64,000 nt of DNA, from contig CM057828.1 in NCBI GenBank assembly GCA_030068075.1, positions 110,280,699-110,344,698 of the forward strand. The letters run 5' to 3'. Origin of the DNA: Paguma larvata (lineage: Eukaryota; Chordata; Mammalia; Carnivora; Viverridae). Under the pieces are notes generated by a model, which was not told the DNA's origin, ran no database searches, and worked only from the letters and a program-made list of their open reading frames with translations. Made by a program: the position numbers and the translations under genes. This document shows positions 12,945-60,567 of this stretch, in pieces. Every line of letters begins with the position of its first letter. Position 1 is the stretch's first letter.

Positions 12945-13676
12945 CAGTTTCTTGTCTTCTAGAGTAGCTTCTAAGATTCAAGCAACAGTTGGCAGCGCTA
13001 TTTCAAGTCCAGATATCTGTAAGATAGATATCTGTGTAGAAAACCCTAGGCCAGTATTTCCCGTGTACTACGTTGCCTGCTAGAGATTTCAGAAATATCT
13101 TTATAAGAAGACTGGACTAGAAAGGGATCTAACAGAGCAACACCTTTAATCATGTGGATCTAAAGTACAAGATAGAGGAGGTAGCACACGGTATATGGTA
13201 AGAAGGGAAGACGGGACCAGATGGCCCTGGAAACAAACATAGTGGGTTGCCGTGAGAAAGGGATGCTGCCCACTTGGCCTAATGCATCCTGGGAGTCGCT
13301 TCCAGGTGGTATGGCCAGATCATCCACACCCGAACGTGTCCTTTGCCCCGGGCCGATCAGCCTGTTCATTTCCAACTTTGTTCTTCCTTCACGGTACCGT
13401 CACTTCAGCCCCGAGGCCCTGTTATTCCCCTCTCCTGCCCGTGTGATACTGGGGAGGCTTGTGGGGTCTCCTCCGTCCCCCCTTTCTAAATCTTCCCCTT
13501 TGGAGCTGCCGCCTGATGGGTCAATGCCCAGCTGCTGTGAGAAATCCCACCAGTCCTTCCAGGCCACCCCATGGGACTTAGTCCACAATGCTGCCCTGAT
13601 TCCTCCCCCCCCCCCCCGCCCCCCGCTCCAAAAGAAGGCTTGGTTTTCACCGTGTCGGTCCCTAGAGTGCCTGTAA

Positions 13677-13990
13677 CGAAGCCCCACAGGCTGGGTGGCT
13701 TAACCAACAGAAACTTACCGTCTCAGAGTTGGGGATGTTAGGAACCTGAAATCAACGTAAGGGCAGGCTTGGTTTCTTCTGAGGCTGCTCGCTCTCTTTG
13801 GCTTGTGGACGACCCTCTTTCTACCTCTGTGTCCAAATTTCCCCTTCATATACGGGCATGAGTCCTATCGGCTTAGGGTCCACACTCATGATCTCATTTA
13901 ACTTAATTACCTATAGATTATCTCTCCATAAGGTCACCTTCCAAGGTAGTGGGAGTTAGGACTCCGCCTAGCTTCCTTTTGGGGGTGGGG
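13677..13990 (+). repeat. Ancient interspersed repeat, family not assigned
   Basis: It has the order seen in a common mammalian repeat: CTGGGTGGCTTAACCAACAG, TTTGGCTTGTGGACG, TGTGTCCAAATTTCCCCTTC, ATAAGGTCACCTTCCAAGG and GCACAATTCAACCCC. Non-coding; probably LTR-derived or a DNA element. Confidence 0.6.
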
Positions 13991-16264
13991 GGCGCACAAT
14001 TCAACCCCTGGCAGACTTCCATTGCATTGTTACTGATACTTTTTGGCAAATCGTCATCATTCTCTCCTCCTCCGGAATCCCGGATCCTTGTGGAATCTGA
14101 CCCTTGCTGTAACTCATATTTGTTTTCTCTGCTGAGCCCTACCCTGTGCACGCACTCAATAAGTACTTGAATGGATGAGCAGTAAATGCATGTGCTCACT
14201 CACGAGAGAACGTGGAGCGTTGCCCGTAATGACAGGTCTGGAGTACACAATGCTCCATGCTCGCCCTCTGTGATTCCTGATTCAAAAAGCAGAATGGCCC
14301 TCCCGCAGGAATCACAAGCGTCCAGAGGGGAAGGAACCATGGCAGGCGGGGGGGAGAGGAGGCCAGGGAAGGCAGGAGGAGGTGAGGCAGGGCGCCTGTT
14401 TTATCATCGCCTCCTCGGATGGGCTCTGACGCGGACGGTTCCCAGAAGCAGTGTTCAGCAGCTTGCTTGTTTTCTGCCGAGAAACCGTGAATCGAAATGT
14501 ACCAGTCGGGCTTGTCTTTCGTTCCTGTCTGTTTTCTTCTTCTTTGCTTCCACGTAGGCACAGGCTGCTTGTTCGGTTGTGCGAGATTTCTTTACCTTTC
14601 CGGAGATAACCCGTTGTGTTAGAACCATTTGGGGTGGATGCTAAAATGGTGTTCAGATGGCAAAGTTGGGCCTAACGATTCGGTGAGATTCAATAACAGG
14701 CAATTTATGTCAATTTCCAGATAATAGGAGTCAGTTCCAATACATCCCTTAAGAGGCTTGCAGAGCTCCGCGGCATTCGGTGTCAAAAACATTTCCCACA
14801 ACCGTGGTGAGGCTGTGAAGGAAGGCCGGGGCTGAGGCGTCATGGACACTGCCTTCTGGTACTTCAGCTTGCATTCATTTCTGCTCCTCTAGCCCTCTTT
14901 TCCATCGGAGCTTGATGGAAAAGCTCAGTAGAGGACCGATTCGTTATTAGAAATGAGGGATGCTGGTCTGTTCATCTTTCTTCCCTGATAATCCTCAGGG
15001 ATCGAGGTCATACACTGTCATACACCGTGCATTTGAATGGTGAGATGGGGGGGTGCTATCTCCACACAAGCTCCACACTGGCGGCACAGTGGAAGTGCCC
15101 CTGTGAACAGAAAGCCTCCCATGTGCTCCCCTTGCAAATCCAGCTTTGCCATCTAACCCTGGGGGCAGGTCTATTGCAGGGAGTCTGAGGCAGCCTTGCT
15201 GTCCCTTCTCTGGTGCCGAAAGAGCACGTACTTGCAATGCGATGCATTTACTCTGTCCAAGTAAAGCAGGGCTTTTTCTTTGGGTCAGATGCCATATTAC
15301 TATCTTCGCTTTCCCATTGTTTGTGTTTGAATCATCACCTCCATCTGTGACTTGCTATCCTCCCCTTGGCCCTTCCTAGTCACTCACGACACTGCTGTTA
15401 AACAAGGGCTGTTTCGACGCCTCTGGCCCTTGCTCCGGATCAGAGGTCAAGGAAGGCCTGCGAAAACAAATCCCCAGACCCTCTCTCTGGGCCCTAGCTT
15501 TCTGCTGCCCACTCTGGGCAAGGAATGGGGAACGGTTGTGGGGTCGGGGGCTGCTTAGGCCTCTACTCTGTGCCCCGTGTGGCCTCAGAACCTCACACAC
15601 ACTCAGATAAACATCCGAGAACCAGAGTCAGAGCCCCATTGTTAACAGAAAATTAAAATGGTGAAGAATAAACACAACTTTTCTAAAACGTGTGAGCATA
15701 CATCTCTGCTGACAGATGCAAAGAAAAGTCTAGAAGACTATAAATCAAATTATTGAAGTACTTCTCTTTGAGAAGCGGCGACAAAGACACTCTCCTCGAC
15801 CAAACTTCAGTTTGGCTCCTCTGAGCCCAACTAGGCCCTGTCCTTGGGCATGTCTTCCAAGAGCACACTTTCAGCACAAGCCTGACAAGTAGGTTTAGTA
15901 AGATGCCCTACCGTTGGTATCTGGTCACCCTCGTTATCGGATCAGGTTCGTCACTCTCCACTGTCCCCTGGTGGTGTCTGGTCACCCTAGCCTGGCTTCG
16001 GCATGAACCCCGTTAGGTCAGCGAAGCCAGAGTTCCCACTTACTCTGGTGTTTCCTTTTAGTGATTTTCTATCCACGACCTTGGCCATAAACTCCCACTC
16101 TTCCTTGTGTTCGGAGTTGGACCCAAGCTCCCTCCCTGACACCTCACTGCCGTGGTCCCTGTTGCAATGGTCCTGAACAATCTACCTTACTGACTTAACC
16201 AGTGTCACGAGTGATTAGTTAGCAGGGAGGATGTCTGATTTTCAATCCCTAAATTAATTATGTT

Positions 16265-16800
16265 TGCATATTATTGGCGTATGATGCTTGCATTTTTCAC
16301 ATAGATCGACCGCTTTCTCGAGATACGTATGGCCATAAAATCCACCTGTAAGGTGTACAATCAATCTTCGTGCTTTTATAGAGTTCTGTGACTATCACCA
16401 GAGCCCCGTTTAAGACAATTCTCGTCATCCCCAAAAGTTCGCTCGTGCTCCTCTGTAGGGGCCCTTTCACTCCTATCTCCATTTCTGGCCACCAAGGGTC
16501 TGCTTTCTGAGTGGCTTTTCTGAAATTCCACACAAATGGAGCTAAGCACCGTGCAGCCTTCTGTGTCTGGCTTCTTTTGCTTGTTAATGTTTTGGAGGTT
16601 CATCCACGTGGCAGTGTGTGGCAGCGGTCTGTTCCCCGTGTTGTTGGACACTCCGTCACGTGGGTGCAGCACATTTTGTCTTCCGTTTCTAGTCAGTGGG
16701 CGAGTGGGCTGTTTGCCGGTTTGGGCTGCTGTGAAGCATGCTGCTATGAACATTCATGCCCCAGTCTCCATGTGGATAGAAGGGTCACCTTTATAATCAG
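16265..16800 (-). mobile_element. L1M-type LINE-1 3' fragment
   Basis: It resembles the reversed 3' region of old L1s: TTTTGGAGGTTCATCCACGT, then GCTGCTATGAACATTCATG near 16740, and AGTTCTGTGACTATCACC upstream. Diverged, no coding potential. The family assignment is by memory of the consensus. Confidence 0.6.
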
Positions 16801-17794
16801 AAAGGAAGAGAAACAGAAGACCAACACGGATTCTCAAGCTGTTTCTGGAATGCATCTTCTTTTACCCAAAATGGGAGCTCTACGTGTGGGGCCAAAGGTT
16901 TAAAGTGAGGAGGGAAAGAAGTAGGTCGCTGGGCAGGATTCCCCTGAATGCTTGGCCCCAGGGGGACAAACGGGGACACTGGTCTACTCCTCTGGAAACT
17001 GATGGTATTCCCACCACGCCTCCCAAACCTCTGAACATATGTGACACGTCATATGTCCCCACTGCAGCTCTGTGTCAATCCCAACACAAACAGCACTCCC
17101 GTCTCCAAGTCCTTTGGTTCGAAAGCAGCAAATCAAGGCAACGCCAAACTACTTGACTCTTCCGTGTTTAATAAACATTCTCCGGGGTGGTTTGCTTTTG
17201 GAGCGGCTGCGGAGAAATGCCCGAAACACCAGTGGGACCCAGCTGGCTGGGCTGTTCAGATTCAGCAGTCCGAGTGTTTAGGCTGGGTCCTTTCCCTAGG
17301 ATGCCAAGGTCAAAAGTTGCAGCTCTGGGGGAAAAGCATCGGAAAAGCCAAGGAAGAGAGGGTCCAGTTCTGTAAGCAGGAAAGAGATGCGAAGGAAGAG
17401 AGGCAAACAGGAAGTTCACGGGATGGGCACCCCACTGACAGAGACGCGGCGGGAAACGGACTGGCAGCACGTCGCTGGGGGATCATATTTAGAACCAGGA
17501 GATACACGCGACCTCAAAGCGCTACGGGGCAACTCGGTGGGGATGGGTACCACCGCTGACACCTACCTTAGCTGTGGTCTCGGCAGGCTCTCCACGAAGT
17601 TCTTCCAGCACCCCGAGTTCCTGTCTGTGTACATAAGGGTCTGGGTGGCTTTGAAAGTTACCCACGTAGGCAGCTCTGCTTCTCTCTTTCGGGAACTCCC
17701 CTGGTCGCCCTACTGGCTCTGAACCCCATTTCTCTTTGCATTCTGCCTATGGCAATGCCCCTTTCTCCTTTCTCTGCATGCCTTTTCTCCTTTC

Positions 17795-17810
17795 TTTTTT
17801 TAATGTTTAT

Positions 17811-17851
<41 letters not shown>

Positions 17852-18028
17852 AGCGAGCGAGCAGGGAAGGGCCAGAGAGAGAGGGAGACACAGAATCCAA
17901 GCAGGATCCAGGCTCCAGGCTCCGAGCTGTCAGCACAAAGCCTAACACAGGGTTTGAACCCGTGAACCTTGAGATCATGACCTGAGCTGAAGTCAGATGC
18001 TCAACTGACTGCGCCACCCAGGCGTCCC
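17795..18028 (-). repeat. Felid CAN-SINE with perfect target-site duplication
   Basis: Inverted copy with a long (GA)n, GAGATCATGACCTGAGC and head GCCACCCAGGCGTCCC. The 14-bp repeat CCTTTTCTCCTTTC occurs at 17781-17794 and 18029-18042, so it is a young insertion. Confidence 0.92.
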
Positions 18029-18164
18029 CCTTTTCTCCTTTCCCTTCTACATTTATTTCTTTGGAAGGTTTTATTCATTCTCCTTTAATCTATCATCTCG
18101 AGGTATGTGACTATACTCCTTTGCTTCAACACTGATGCTTTTTCCCAGTTCGGTTACTGTAACA

Positions 18165-18380
18165 GTAATGTTAACACCAGCAGGTATCAGCACTCGATAA
18201 TATTCAAAGAGCTTCCGCTTGATCCTCACCAAGAATCAGTCCTATGATGCGGGTGGGAATAGCCGGCATTGATCCCTTTTTTAAAACAGAGGAAATCAAG
18301 GTGGGAAAGTCGAGACTGCCCGATATCACGGAGTCTCAAAGTGGTGAGACCAGGAGCGGGTTATAGGACCTGACCCTGGT
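18165..18380 (+). repeat. MIR element
   Basis: TATCAGCACTCGATAATATT, AAAACAGAGGAAATCAAGGT and AGTCTCAAAGTGGTGAGACC resemble MIR. Confidence 0.5.
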
Positions 18381-18592
18381 GCAGTCCCAGGGTTGGGCAC
18401 ACGAGTCAGTGATAAAGTTTAAAGCAAATGTGCTGTTAGCTGATCCCCTGAGACCGAAACAGGGGCCGGTGGGCAGGAAGGATGCAGTAACAACTCATAG
18501 CAGGTCTACAGAATTCATTTTAGGAATCGATGAGCCTGTGAGGAAAGTTTTCTTGTTTTTAGATTTTCTAAATATCTGTATATTCAATATTC

Positions 18593-18833
18593 CTTTTTTA
18601 AAAGCTTTTTCTTTTATTTAAAAATTTTTTTCTGAAAGTTTTATTTTTGAGAGAGAAAGAGAGAGACAGAGTGTGAGCGGAGGAGAGGCAGAGAGGGAGA
18701 CAGAGACTCCAAAGTAGGCTCCAGACTCTGAGCTGTCAGCACAGAGCCAGATGCGGGGCTGGAACCCGTGAACAGTGAGATCGTGACCTGAGCCGAAGTC
18801 AGACGCTTAACTGACCGAGCCACCCAGGCGCCC
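18593..18833 (-). repeat. Felid CAN-SINE
   Basis: Inverted copy ending GAGCCACCCAGGCGCCC, flanked by TGTATATTCAATATTC (18578-18592) and TGTATTCAATATTC (18834-18847). It lies just downstream of the SVIL poly(A) site. Confidence 0.9.
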
Positions 18834-19105
18834 TGTATTCAATATTCTTAAAAAGGCACTGAGATCCTCAATATAAGATGCAGAGATCATTTTAGGGTAA
18901 AAAGTTTCTGTTGAAGGATGATTTGCAAAAATTTGTCTATAATACTAATTGTATGGGTCAAATGTCTATTTAGTTATCTGACCCTACAGATAAAATCTTG
19001 CCCTAAACTAAAAGTTCCAGCAGTTAATATTCAACGGCCAGGCATGGATACTAGGTTGACATGAACAAAAAGAACATTTTGCAGAAAGGAACATGCTTGG
19101 GTTCG

Positions 19106-20024
19106 ATGTGAATCAATCAACTGTGTTTATTCTTGAAGCTTTTCTTTTGGAGCCCTGTATCGCAAAATGACATGTTTAATGTTTACAACAGGTATTAGAA
19201 ATTTGAGATGTTTTTTTATTTCTACCGTTTTCGAGTAAAATCGGAGATAATGTTCCAAACCGTCATCAAAAAATGCGGAGCAAACTTGTCTGTATACAAA
19301 CTGTACATAAAAACAAGGCACTATACATTTGAGGGAAGATATTAAGGTCGAGAGGTGGGTTCGCACAGTCCTCAGAGCCCGTGCCAGGAAGTACAAATTC
19401 TTTGTTCATTTTAGCACCGGAAGCAGCACTCAGAACAAGTCAGACCCAATGCCGAAGGAGGCGTTTCTGAACTGTGTGTGAAGTTACAGAGGGCGCCAGA
19501 GCTAATTCCACAGAAGCAATTCCGTCTACCTTTCAATATTATTTTGACACCAAAAGAGAAACAAATCTTAAAAGTGACTTGAGGAATATTGCTTTGTTAA
19601 ATACGTATTTGACTTATACGGTGTTTATATAAATATATATATTTTAGAATCCACCAACTATCAAAATAACACTTTATAAAGAGAATTGCTTCAGAAAAAA
19701 AATAGGCAACGCGCAGCTGGAACGGGAGGGCAGTGCGAGAGCAGCTGCTGAGAAGCAGCTACTTAAGTGCACAGGGGGACACCTGTATTAACATGACCTG
19801 CCGAATCGTGGAGAGAGTTTCTGAAGGGTTCGCTGAAACATTTACAAAATGCACAAATCCAGGACACGCTGTAGAAGAGCTAGTAACTTCAGGTCTTAAA
19901 AACTCTGCTGGAAAAAAAATCTTTTTTTTTTTTTTTTTAAATACCAGTCCAAAAAAAGAAATAGCCATTTTCCTGATCCAATAGTATTGAAAGTGACGAC
20001 AGATTCTTCTAGCATCTCTCCCGC
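19106..20024 (-). other. SVIL: SVIL 3' untranslated region
   Basis: About 0.9 kb between the stop codon and a canonical poly(A) signal. No in-frame protein or repeat is seen. It is AU-rich and includes an internal A17 run on the transcript (19938-19922) followed closely by a U8 run. The lower boundary is set about 20 nt beyond the AATAAA and is approximate. Confidence 0.75.
19126..19131 (-). terminator. SVIL: SVIL poly(A) signal AATAAA
   Basis: TTTATT on the plus strand is AATAAA on the transcript, about 0.9 kb past the stop. No earlier canonical hexamer was noticed in the UTR, so this is the likely main signal. Confidence 0.7.
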
Positions 20025-55027
<35,003 letters not shown>

Positions 55028-55372
55028 CTGTTTATAAAGTGTCCCGGGGAGAAAAGGGGAGAGGGAAATGACAAAGACGTGAATTTTAGCAGGTAGCATT
55101 CCATGCCGAAAGGCAGGCAGGCAAACAGGAGGGCTACAGTGTCCAAAAATGTCTGTAACTGTTCACACAGGTTCGGCTTCCCTACCTTCAGCTTGGGTTA
55201 GAGATCACCATCAAGGACAATGAAAATTTAGGTAGTTTCTGTGATTCTTTTTTTTTCTTCACTCATTTGTTTGGAATATGGGAACACCAGAATGATACTT
55301 TGGAAAAATCAACAAAAATAGACACTGTCTTCGTGTCATGAATTTCATGGGGTTTTATAGTTGCTCTGTTCT

Positions 55373-55581
55373 GGGCCGCCTGGGTGGCTCAGTCAGTTAA
55401 GCGTCCGACTTTGGCTCAGGTCATGATCTCATGGTTCATGAGTTGAAGCCCCGCGTCAGGCTCTGTGCTGACAGCTGAGAGCCTGGAGCCTGCTTTAGAT
55501 TCTGTGTCTCCCTCTCTCTCTTTCCCTCCCCCACTCACACTCTGTCTTTCTCTCTCAAAAATAACTAAACATTAAAACAAT
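55373..55581 (+). repeat. Felid CAN-SINE
   Basis: Full-length copy close to consensus: GCCTGGGTGGCTCAGTCAGT, GCTCTGTGCTGACAGCTGAG, tail AAAATAACTAAACATT. It lies just upstream (in gene terms) of SVIL exon 1 of the window. Confidence 0.9.
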
Positions 55582-56711
55582 TATAAAGTTGGCCTATTTT
55601 ACCTAGCTAAACTTGGTTGACTAGGAAATTTTATCCATATAGGCTCACAAAAGACATGGTCAATCCAGAAAATCTCATCCACTTGAGTTCATGAGGAACG
55701 AGGTCAATTACAAAGGAGAGAAAGCTGATTAGGAATAAACAGTGCTACGAGAAGGTTTTCTGGAACTCAGCATGCTTTCTCCTAGACAACTATGTTACAT
55801 GGGCAGTTAGGCAGGCGGGTCAGCACATGAAAGTGACTTTTAGGCCTTCCTATCTAACACTGAGGATAAATTGTATATATACAATTTATTGTATATATAA
55901 ATTTTTATATCTAACATTGAGGATAAATTGTACTATAGACATAACCGACATATAGAATAACATCTCTACCTAAAAAATGCTTTCAAAACTCCTAACCGAG
56001 GTCTTGGAGATACCTGCCTCTTCAGTTTCTAAGCCACTGGTGAACGCATTTGGTCTGGGGGAAAGAGGCTGAGGGGGACTGAGGGAGGCCAGGAAAGAGG
56101 CCTCCAGAGAGGGGTGGGCTGAGATGAGTGTATGAGGAGGGGAAGCAGCGAGGACCCGGCTCACGGCACTCGGGGCCAGCGCAGGGGAAGGAGTCTGCCA
56201 GGGACAGAAGGTGTGGATGGCGGTGGCGGGGGACACCGGGACGGGAGGCCCTCAGTGGTGGTAGGGCAGAGTCTGCTTCCCTTCCCCCTCCCCCACGCTG
56301 CTCTCCTCTCACTACCAAACCCCTCTCAGAGAATGACTTTGAATCAGGGTCCTTGCACAAATCATGAGTAGGAAAGTTCAGGAGAAGGATTTTTTTAACT
56401 TTTTTTTTGGACAGTTTATTTTGATAAAATTGGAAACGTACCCAGTGGCAGGGGGCACGAGTCAGGGAGAGAAGCAGGGCCAGGTGCCATGGGAGCGAGT
56501 ATTGAGGAAGGCAGAGAGGAAAAGCCTCCTCCCTGGAGCAGAAGGAGCTTCCCTCGCTGGCTGTCCATCCCAGGGTGGCTCCCACGACGGGGACTCTAAC
56601 GCTGGCGTGGCCTCCTGGCTTTGTGCTTTTGCTTTCACCTTGGCCTCTTCTCAGACCCGAGGCGTGCCCTTCCTGCCGGGGCCTTTGCTTGTGAGCTACA
56701 GAGGAGCTCAC

Positions 56712-56748
56712 CTGAGCCTCTGCTAGCAGTCTCCCCAGCTCCTCTTCC
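56712..56748 (-). CDS. Possible additional 37-nt SVIL exon
   Basis: A pyrimidine-rich stretch ending in CCACAAG is followed by G, then EEELGRLLAEAQ, then a near-perfect donor CAG/GTGAGC. It ends in phase 0, which fits the phase-0 start of the exon at 54880-55027. The predicted peptide is an acidic, leucine-rich helix. I do not recognise the segment with certainty in supervillin, so it may be a chance splice-like pair, a small alternative exon, or the end of a longer exon. Confidence 0.3.
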
Positions 56749-57344
56749 CTTGTGGAAAAACCAGGAGAGCCCCGAGGGGCAGTGCGTCTGATTCTGTCCT
56801 TCCACAGGGTCCATCCCACTATGCCCAATTAGCTTCCCTTAACTGACTAACAGAAAAGAACTCCCAGCTTCATTCGGCAAGAAAGCAGAGATCGGCACAG
56901 TTCACCCTCCTACAGTACTGGAATGATGGAGGCTGATACGGGAGAGGATTCTTTTCCTCCAGGAAAGATGTGCATAAAACCACGTCTGCCCTGGCAACAT
57001 TCGGTTTAAGCCATGAACATGGACTTCTCTGTCATCTAGTTTCTGAATGTTTTATAGACGTCTTCTACAGAGCAATCACCACTAGAAGTGATTTTGAGAT
57101 CCTTGGTAATTTAACTTAGGTTTAAAAACAATCCTTTTCCTGAAGAGATATGACAACTACAAGCGATGCCTGATCCTGGCTTGGATCCTAGACGGGGTGG
57201 GGTGGGGGTTAAAAGGGACATGGTTGGGGGGGTGGAATGGACACAGTTGAAAATGGGCTGCGGATTGAACATTGCATCAGTGTTGAATGTCCTCATCTGG
57301 ATCACATTACTGTGGTTATGGAAGTGAGCCAGACTGAAAGTGTG

Positions 57345-57660
57345 CCCCTGAATCTTGTACACTGAAACCTAATCCCCGGGGTGATGCACTAGGAGGTGAG
57401 GCCTTTGGGAGGCACTAGGTCGTGAAGGCGGAGCCCTCCTGAAGAGGATTAATCCCCTTATAAAGGACACCCTAGAGAGCCCCCCTGCCCCTTCCACTAT
57501 GTGAGGAGCAGATGGTCGTCCAAGAACTAGCAAACTAGCAAGAGGGCTCTCAGTAGACACTGAATCTACCGATGCCTTGAACTTACAGCTGCCAGAACTG
57601 TGAGAAATCAATTTCTATTGTTTATAAGCAACTCAGTATATGGTGTTACAGCAGCCCCAA
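57345..57660 (+). mobile_element. MaLR-type LTR (MST/MLT-like)
   Basis: It matches the MaLR LTR pattern in order: AAACCTAATCCCC, GGAGGTGAGGCCTTTGGGAG, CCTTATAAAGGACACC (TATA region), AGAACTGTGAGAAATCAATT and GTTTATAAGCAACTCAGTAT. Solo and diverged, with no internal region beside it. Non-autonomous ERVL-related element; exact subfamily not assigned. Confidence 0.75.
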
Positions 57661-58900
57661 TTACATATATCATGTATGTATATAGGAGACAGAAGGAGAC
57701 AGGACAGGTGGAAGTCAGCAGTGGGGGCAGGGGCTGGGATGGAGGGAGGAAAAGAGACATGAGTGCCAGAAAGTGCCAACAGTCAGTGGCTTTGGTAAAG
57801 AGTAGATGACAGTGCCCTATCATGATAGCTGTCTTACAAGTTTTGTAAGCTTTATAGAATTTTATCCAAATAAAATATCATCCAAAAGTTAAAAACCCTT
57901 TTCCTTCACTTTCCCACTCATGATTGGAGAGATGACCCTCATTCCAAGTAAGTCTCTCAATCACATACCCTTATTAAATAAACTATGAGGTTGACTTGCC
58001 AGGAAGACCTCATCAAAATTCAAAAAAGAGAATATGTTTTCTTTGAAAATGAAGTTTCAGGAACGAATTTTAATCAAATCAATATAGTGCTTGGCTTAAA
58101 ACATTTTGAAAAAGCATATGAAGTGCCAAGAAAGTTTGCTTCTCCAAACATCCAGACATCCCTAGTTCTGGTGAACTTGGTGACACATCTCCAAAGCCCT
58201 GGGTGTGGTTCATGATTCAAAAAAATGGCAACCCCGAATCAACAACTCCATCTTCCAAAGCACTCAGATTCCCCTGGAGCTCTTGGAAGAACGTGGTGGA
58301 TATGAGCCCTAGAATGATACAGCTGTTGCAGGCCTTAAAGCTTCCAGTAGTTTGCCAGATCTTTGTTATGGAGTACATTTTTACTCCCTTCTCAATGTTA
58401 AGAGTAAACATAAAAGTTTTTTCCTCTCTAAAAGTTATATTTTGACTTTGCTACTTAGTGAAGTTGGTTTAGGGTCGCTAATGGTTTTATCTGACTTAAG
58501 ATGGCTCTAATGGGGTAAGAACTTGGCAGCTTCTTTGTTCATGAAAAACTTAATAGTTTCTCATACGCTGCTATTAAATTTTGCACTCGAAATGTGAAAA
58601 CTAGATACACATCTTTGTCCACTCACTTTTTTAGCTTTAAATTTCATTATTGTCTTGTCATGTTTTTCCCTTCTAAGTTTCTCTTCCTTGTTTAGAGAAG
58701 GACATAGTACTGTGTCCTAATAAGCATTGTACCATTTTCCAGGCTTGTGTAGATTTAGGTGATGATATTTAGGATTGACTGGAATAGTAAGAGAATTGGC
58801 ACAGAGTAGCAATAGAAGTCCTACCTGTCTTGTCCTTCACTCTTTCAAATGCTGATCCCATGAATGTGGTGCCCAGAGATGGACATAGAGAGGGGAAGGA

Positions 58901-58903
<3 letters not shown>

Positions 58904-58956
<53 letters not shown>

Positions 58957-58980
58957 TGTGTGTGCATGTGTACGTGTGTT
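58904..58980. repeat. (TG)n microsatellite
   Basis: Long TG run, interrupted late by TATG, CATG and TACG. Likely polymorphic. It produces spurious Thr/His-repeat frames on the other strand. Confidence 0.95.
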
Positions 58981-60371
58981 TGTGCAGAAGGCAGTGTAAC
59001 AACTGAAACAGTTGGGAAGGAAGGCAGGTCTTAGGGATGGACAGAGATTTGGTAGGACACAACTTGAAATTATGGAGTCAATCTGCAAGAATGTTTTCAG
59101 ATTATGGCATTGTTACTGATGTGTTTACTTCTGTATACCTACTGAGAATGCCTCATACACAAAGCACTCAGCTCGTAGCCCCACCAAGGAGCTTCCCTCC
59201 GCCCTATGGTGAGAATGCTTCGTACAAATCTTCCCACTTATTGCTGACACAGAGAGATGATACAGTAAGAGACAGGGGATCTAACATGCTTTAATAGGAT
59301 TACACTGTCCTATTAACTAGAGAGCTTCATGGATAGAAAATACTGCGATCTGGCTTTTAAATTTCTATCTTATTCACATCTAGGTAAACTACAGTGTTGG
59401 AAGAAATTATAAGAGCACAGATGAAGTAGTAGAAAGTTGGCAAAGTGACAAATCAGTTCTTCTTGCTTTTAAAAAATGCTATCACCATTTTGAATTCTGT
59501 GTACTGTTAAAAGGAATCATCCTTCGGTGATTTTAGTACTTCATTTAGTGCATGCAGGCTTAAGTGGTCTGAACAAAACATGAAAAAAGATCACAACTAG
59601 GCTTAGACCTCAACATAACCATAATGTGGTCTTGCCACATCTTCCAGGGACTAAGAAGAAGAGAGGGAAACACGGGAAATCTTAATTCTGGTACAGTTGG
59701 GAGGCACGTGAGGAAGAAGGAAATGTGGGTCAAAGCCTAACAAAGAGACAAAGAGTCCATTTAGACAGAAGGTGTGTGCTGTTGTAATGCTCTGTTTTCT
59801 TTTCTGAGCCTTTCCATCAGTGAACACAGATACCAGGACTGTAGGAGAAAAGGAGTCTCAGAGAATACCGATGAGCTAATGCCAAAAGACTGGTACATAA
59901 AATATTTAACTGGGAAAGTTGTCAAGATATAAAAATATAGAATTTTAAGCCTATTTTAATTTTGAAGTGATTAAACATAAACTGACTCTGGTAAATGGAA
60001 TTTTTCTTCAAACTTAAAAATACATGGAGCGATATCCCATGTTCATGGATTGGAAGCTTCAATATTGTCAAGATGCTAGTTCTTTCCAACTTCCTACAGA
60101 TGCCAGTTCTTCCTACAGATTTGATGCTATTTCAATAAAAATCCCAGCAAGTCACCTTGTGGATAGTGATGAACTGATTCTAAAGTTTATATGGAGAGGG
60201 AAAAGACCCAGAATAGCCAATATGATACTGAAGGAGAAGAATGAAGTTGGAGGACTGACACTACCTGATTTTAAGACGTACTGCAAAGCTACAGTAATCA
60301 AGACAGTGTGGTGGTAGTCAAGAAAAACAAACAAACAAACAGATAAATAGATCAACAAAAAGGAATAGAGA

Positions 60372-60567
60372 GGGGCATCTGGGTGGCTCAGTTGGTTAAG
60401 CATCTGATTCTTGACTTTGGGTCAGGTCATGATCTCAGAGTCTGTGGGCCTGAGCCCCACATCGTGCTCTGTGCTGACGGCAGGGAGCCTGCTTGGGATT
60501 CTGTCTCTCTTTTCCTCTGCCCTTTCCCTACTTGCTCTCTATCTCTCCCTCAAAAAAAAAAAAAAAA
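60372..60567 (+). repeat. Felid CAN-SINE nested in old L1
   Basis: Head GGGGCATCTGGGTGGCTCAG with an A15 tail. L1 sequence resumes after it (AGAGAGCCCAGAAATAC), so it is younger than the L1. Confidence 0.9.

Larger units (their letters stand above)
12945..17794. other. Intergenic DNA, no gene seen
   Basis: Holds the unassigned repeat at 13677-13990 and the L1M fragment at 16265-16800, plus a C13 run at 13605-13617. Frames at 14186-14561 and 17041-17559 are open by chance. No RNA gene seen. Confidence 0.5.

Noticed and set aside
1..19105. Another protein-coding gene downstream of SVIL
   Set aside because: No frame shows recognisable motifs, coherent exon phases or a poly(A)-linked structure; most frames fall in MIR, L2 or LTR sequence.
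56022..56828. 268-codon open frame on the minus strand, the longest in the window
   Set aside because: Starts at a TTG, is GC- and Arg/Pro/Ser-rich with no domain, and lies in an intron. Only the short splice-bounded piece at 56712-56748 deserves attention.
58826..58885. Splice-donor-like end after SAFERVKDKT on the minus strand as a SVIL exon
   Set aside because: No convincing acceptor between it and the CA repeat, and I cannot match the peptide to supervillin with confidence.
58769..59088. Minus-strand frames with long Thr/His repeats
   Set aside because: They are translations of the (TG)n microsatellite.
60024..60317. 97-codon frame as a host gene
   Set aside because: It is a decayed fragment of L1 ORF2 (RGKRPRIAN and VIKTVWW motifs), part of the old L1.
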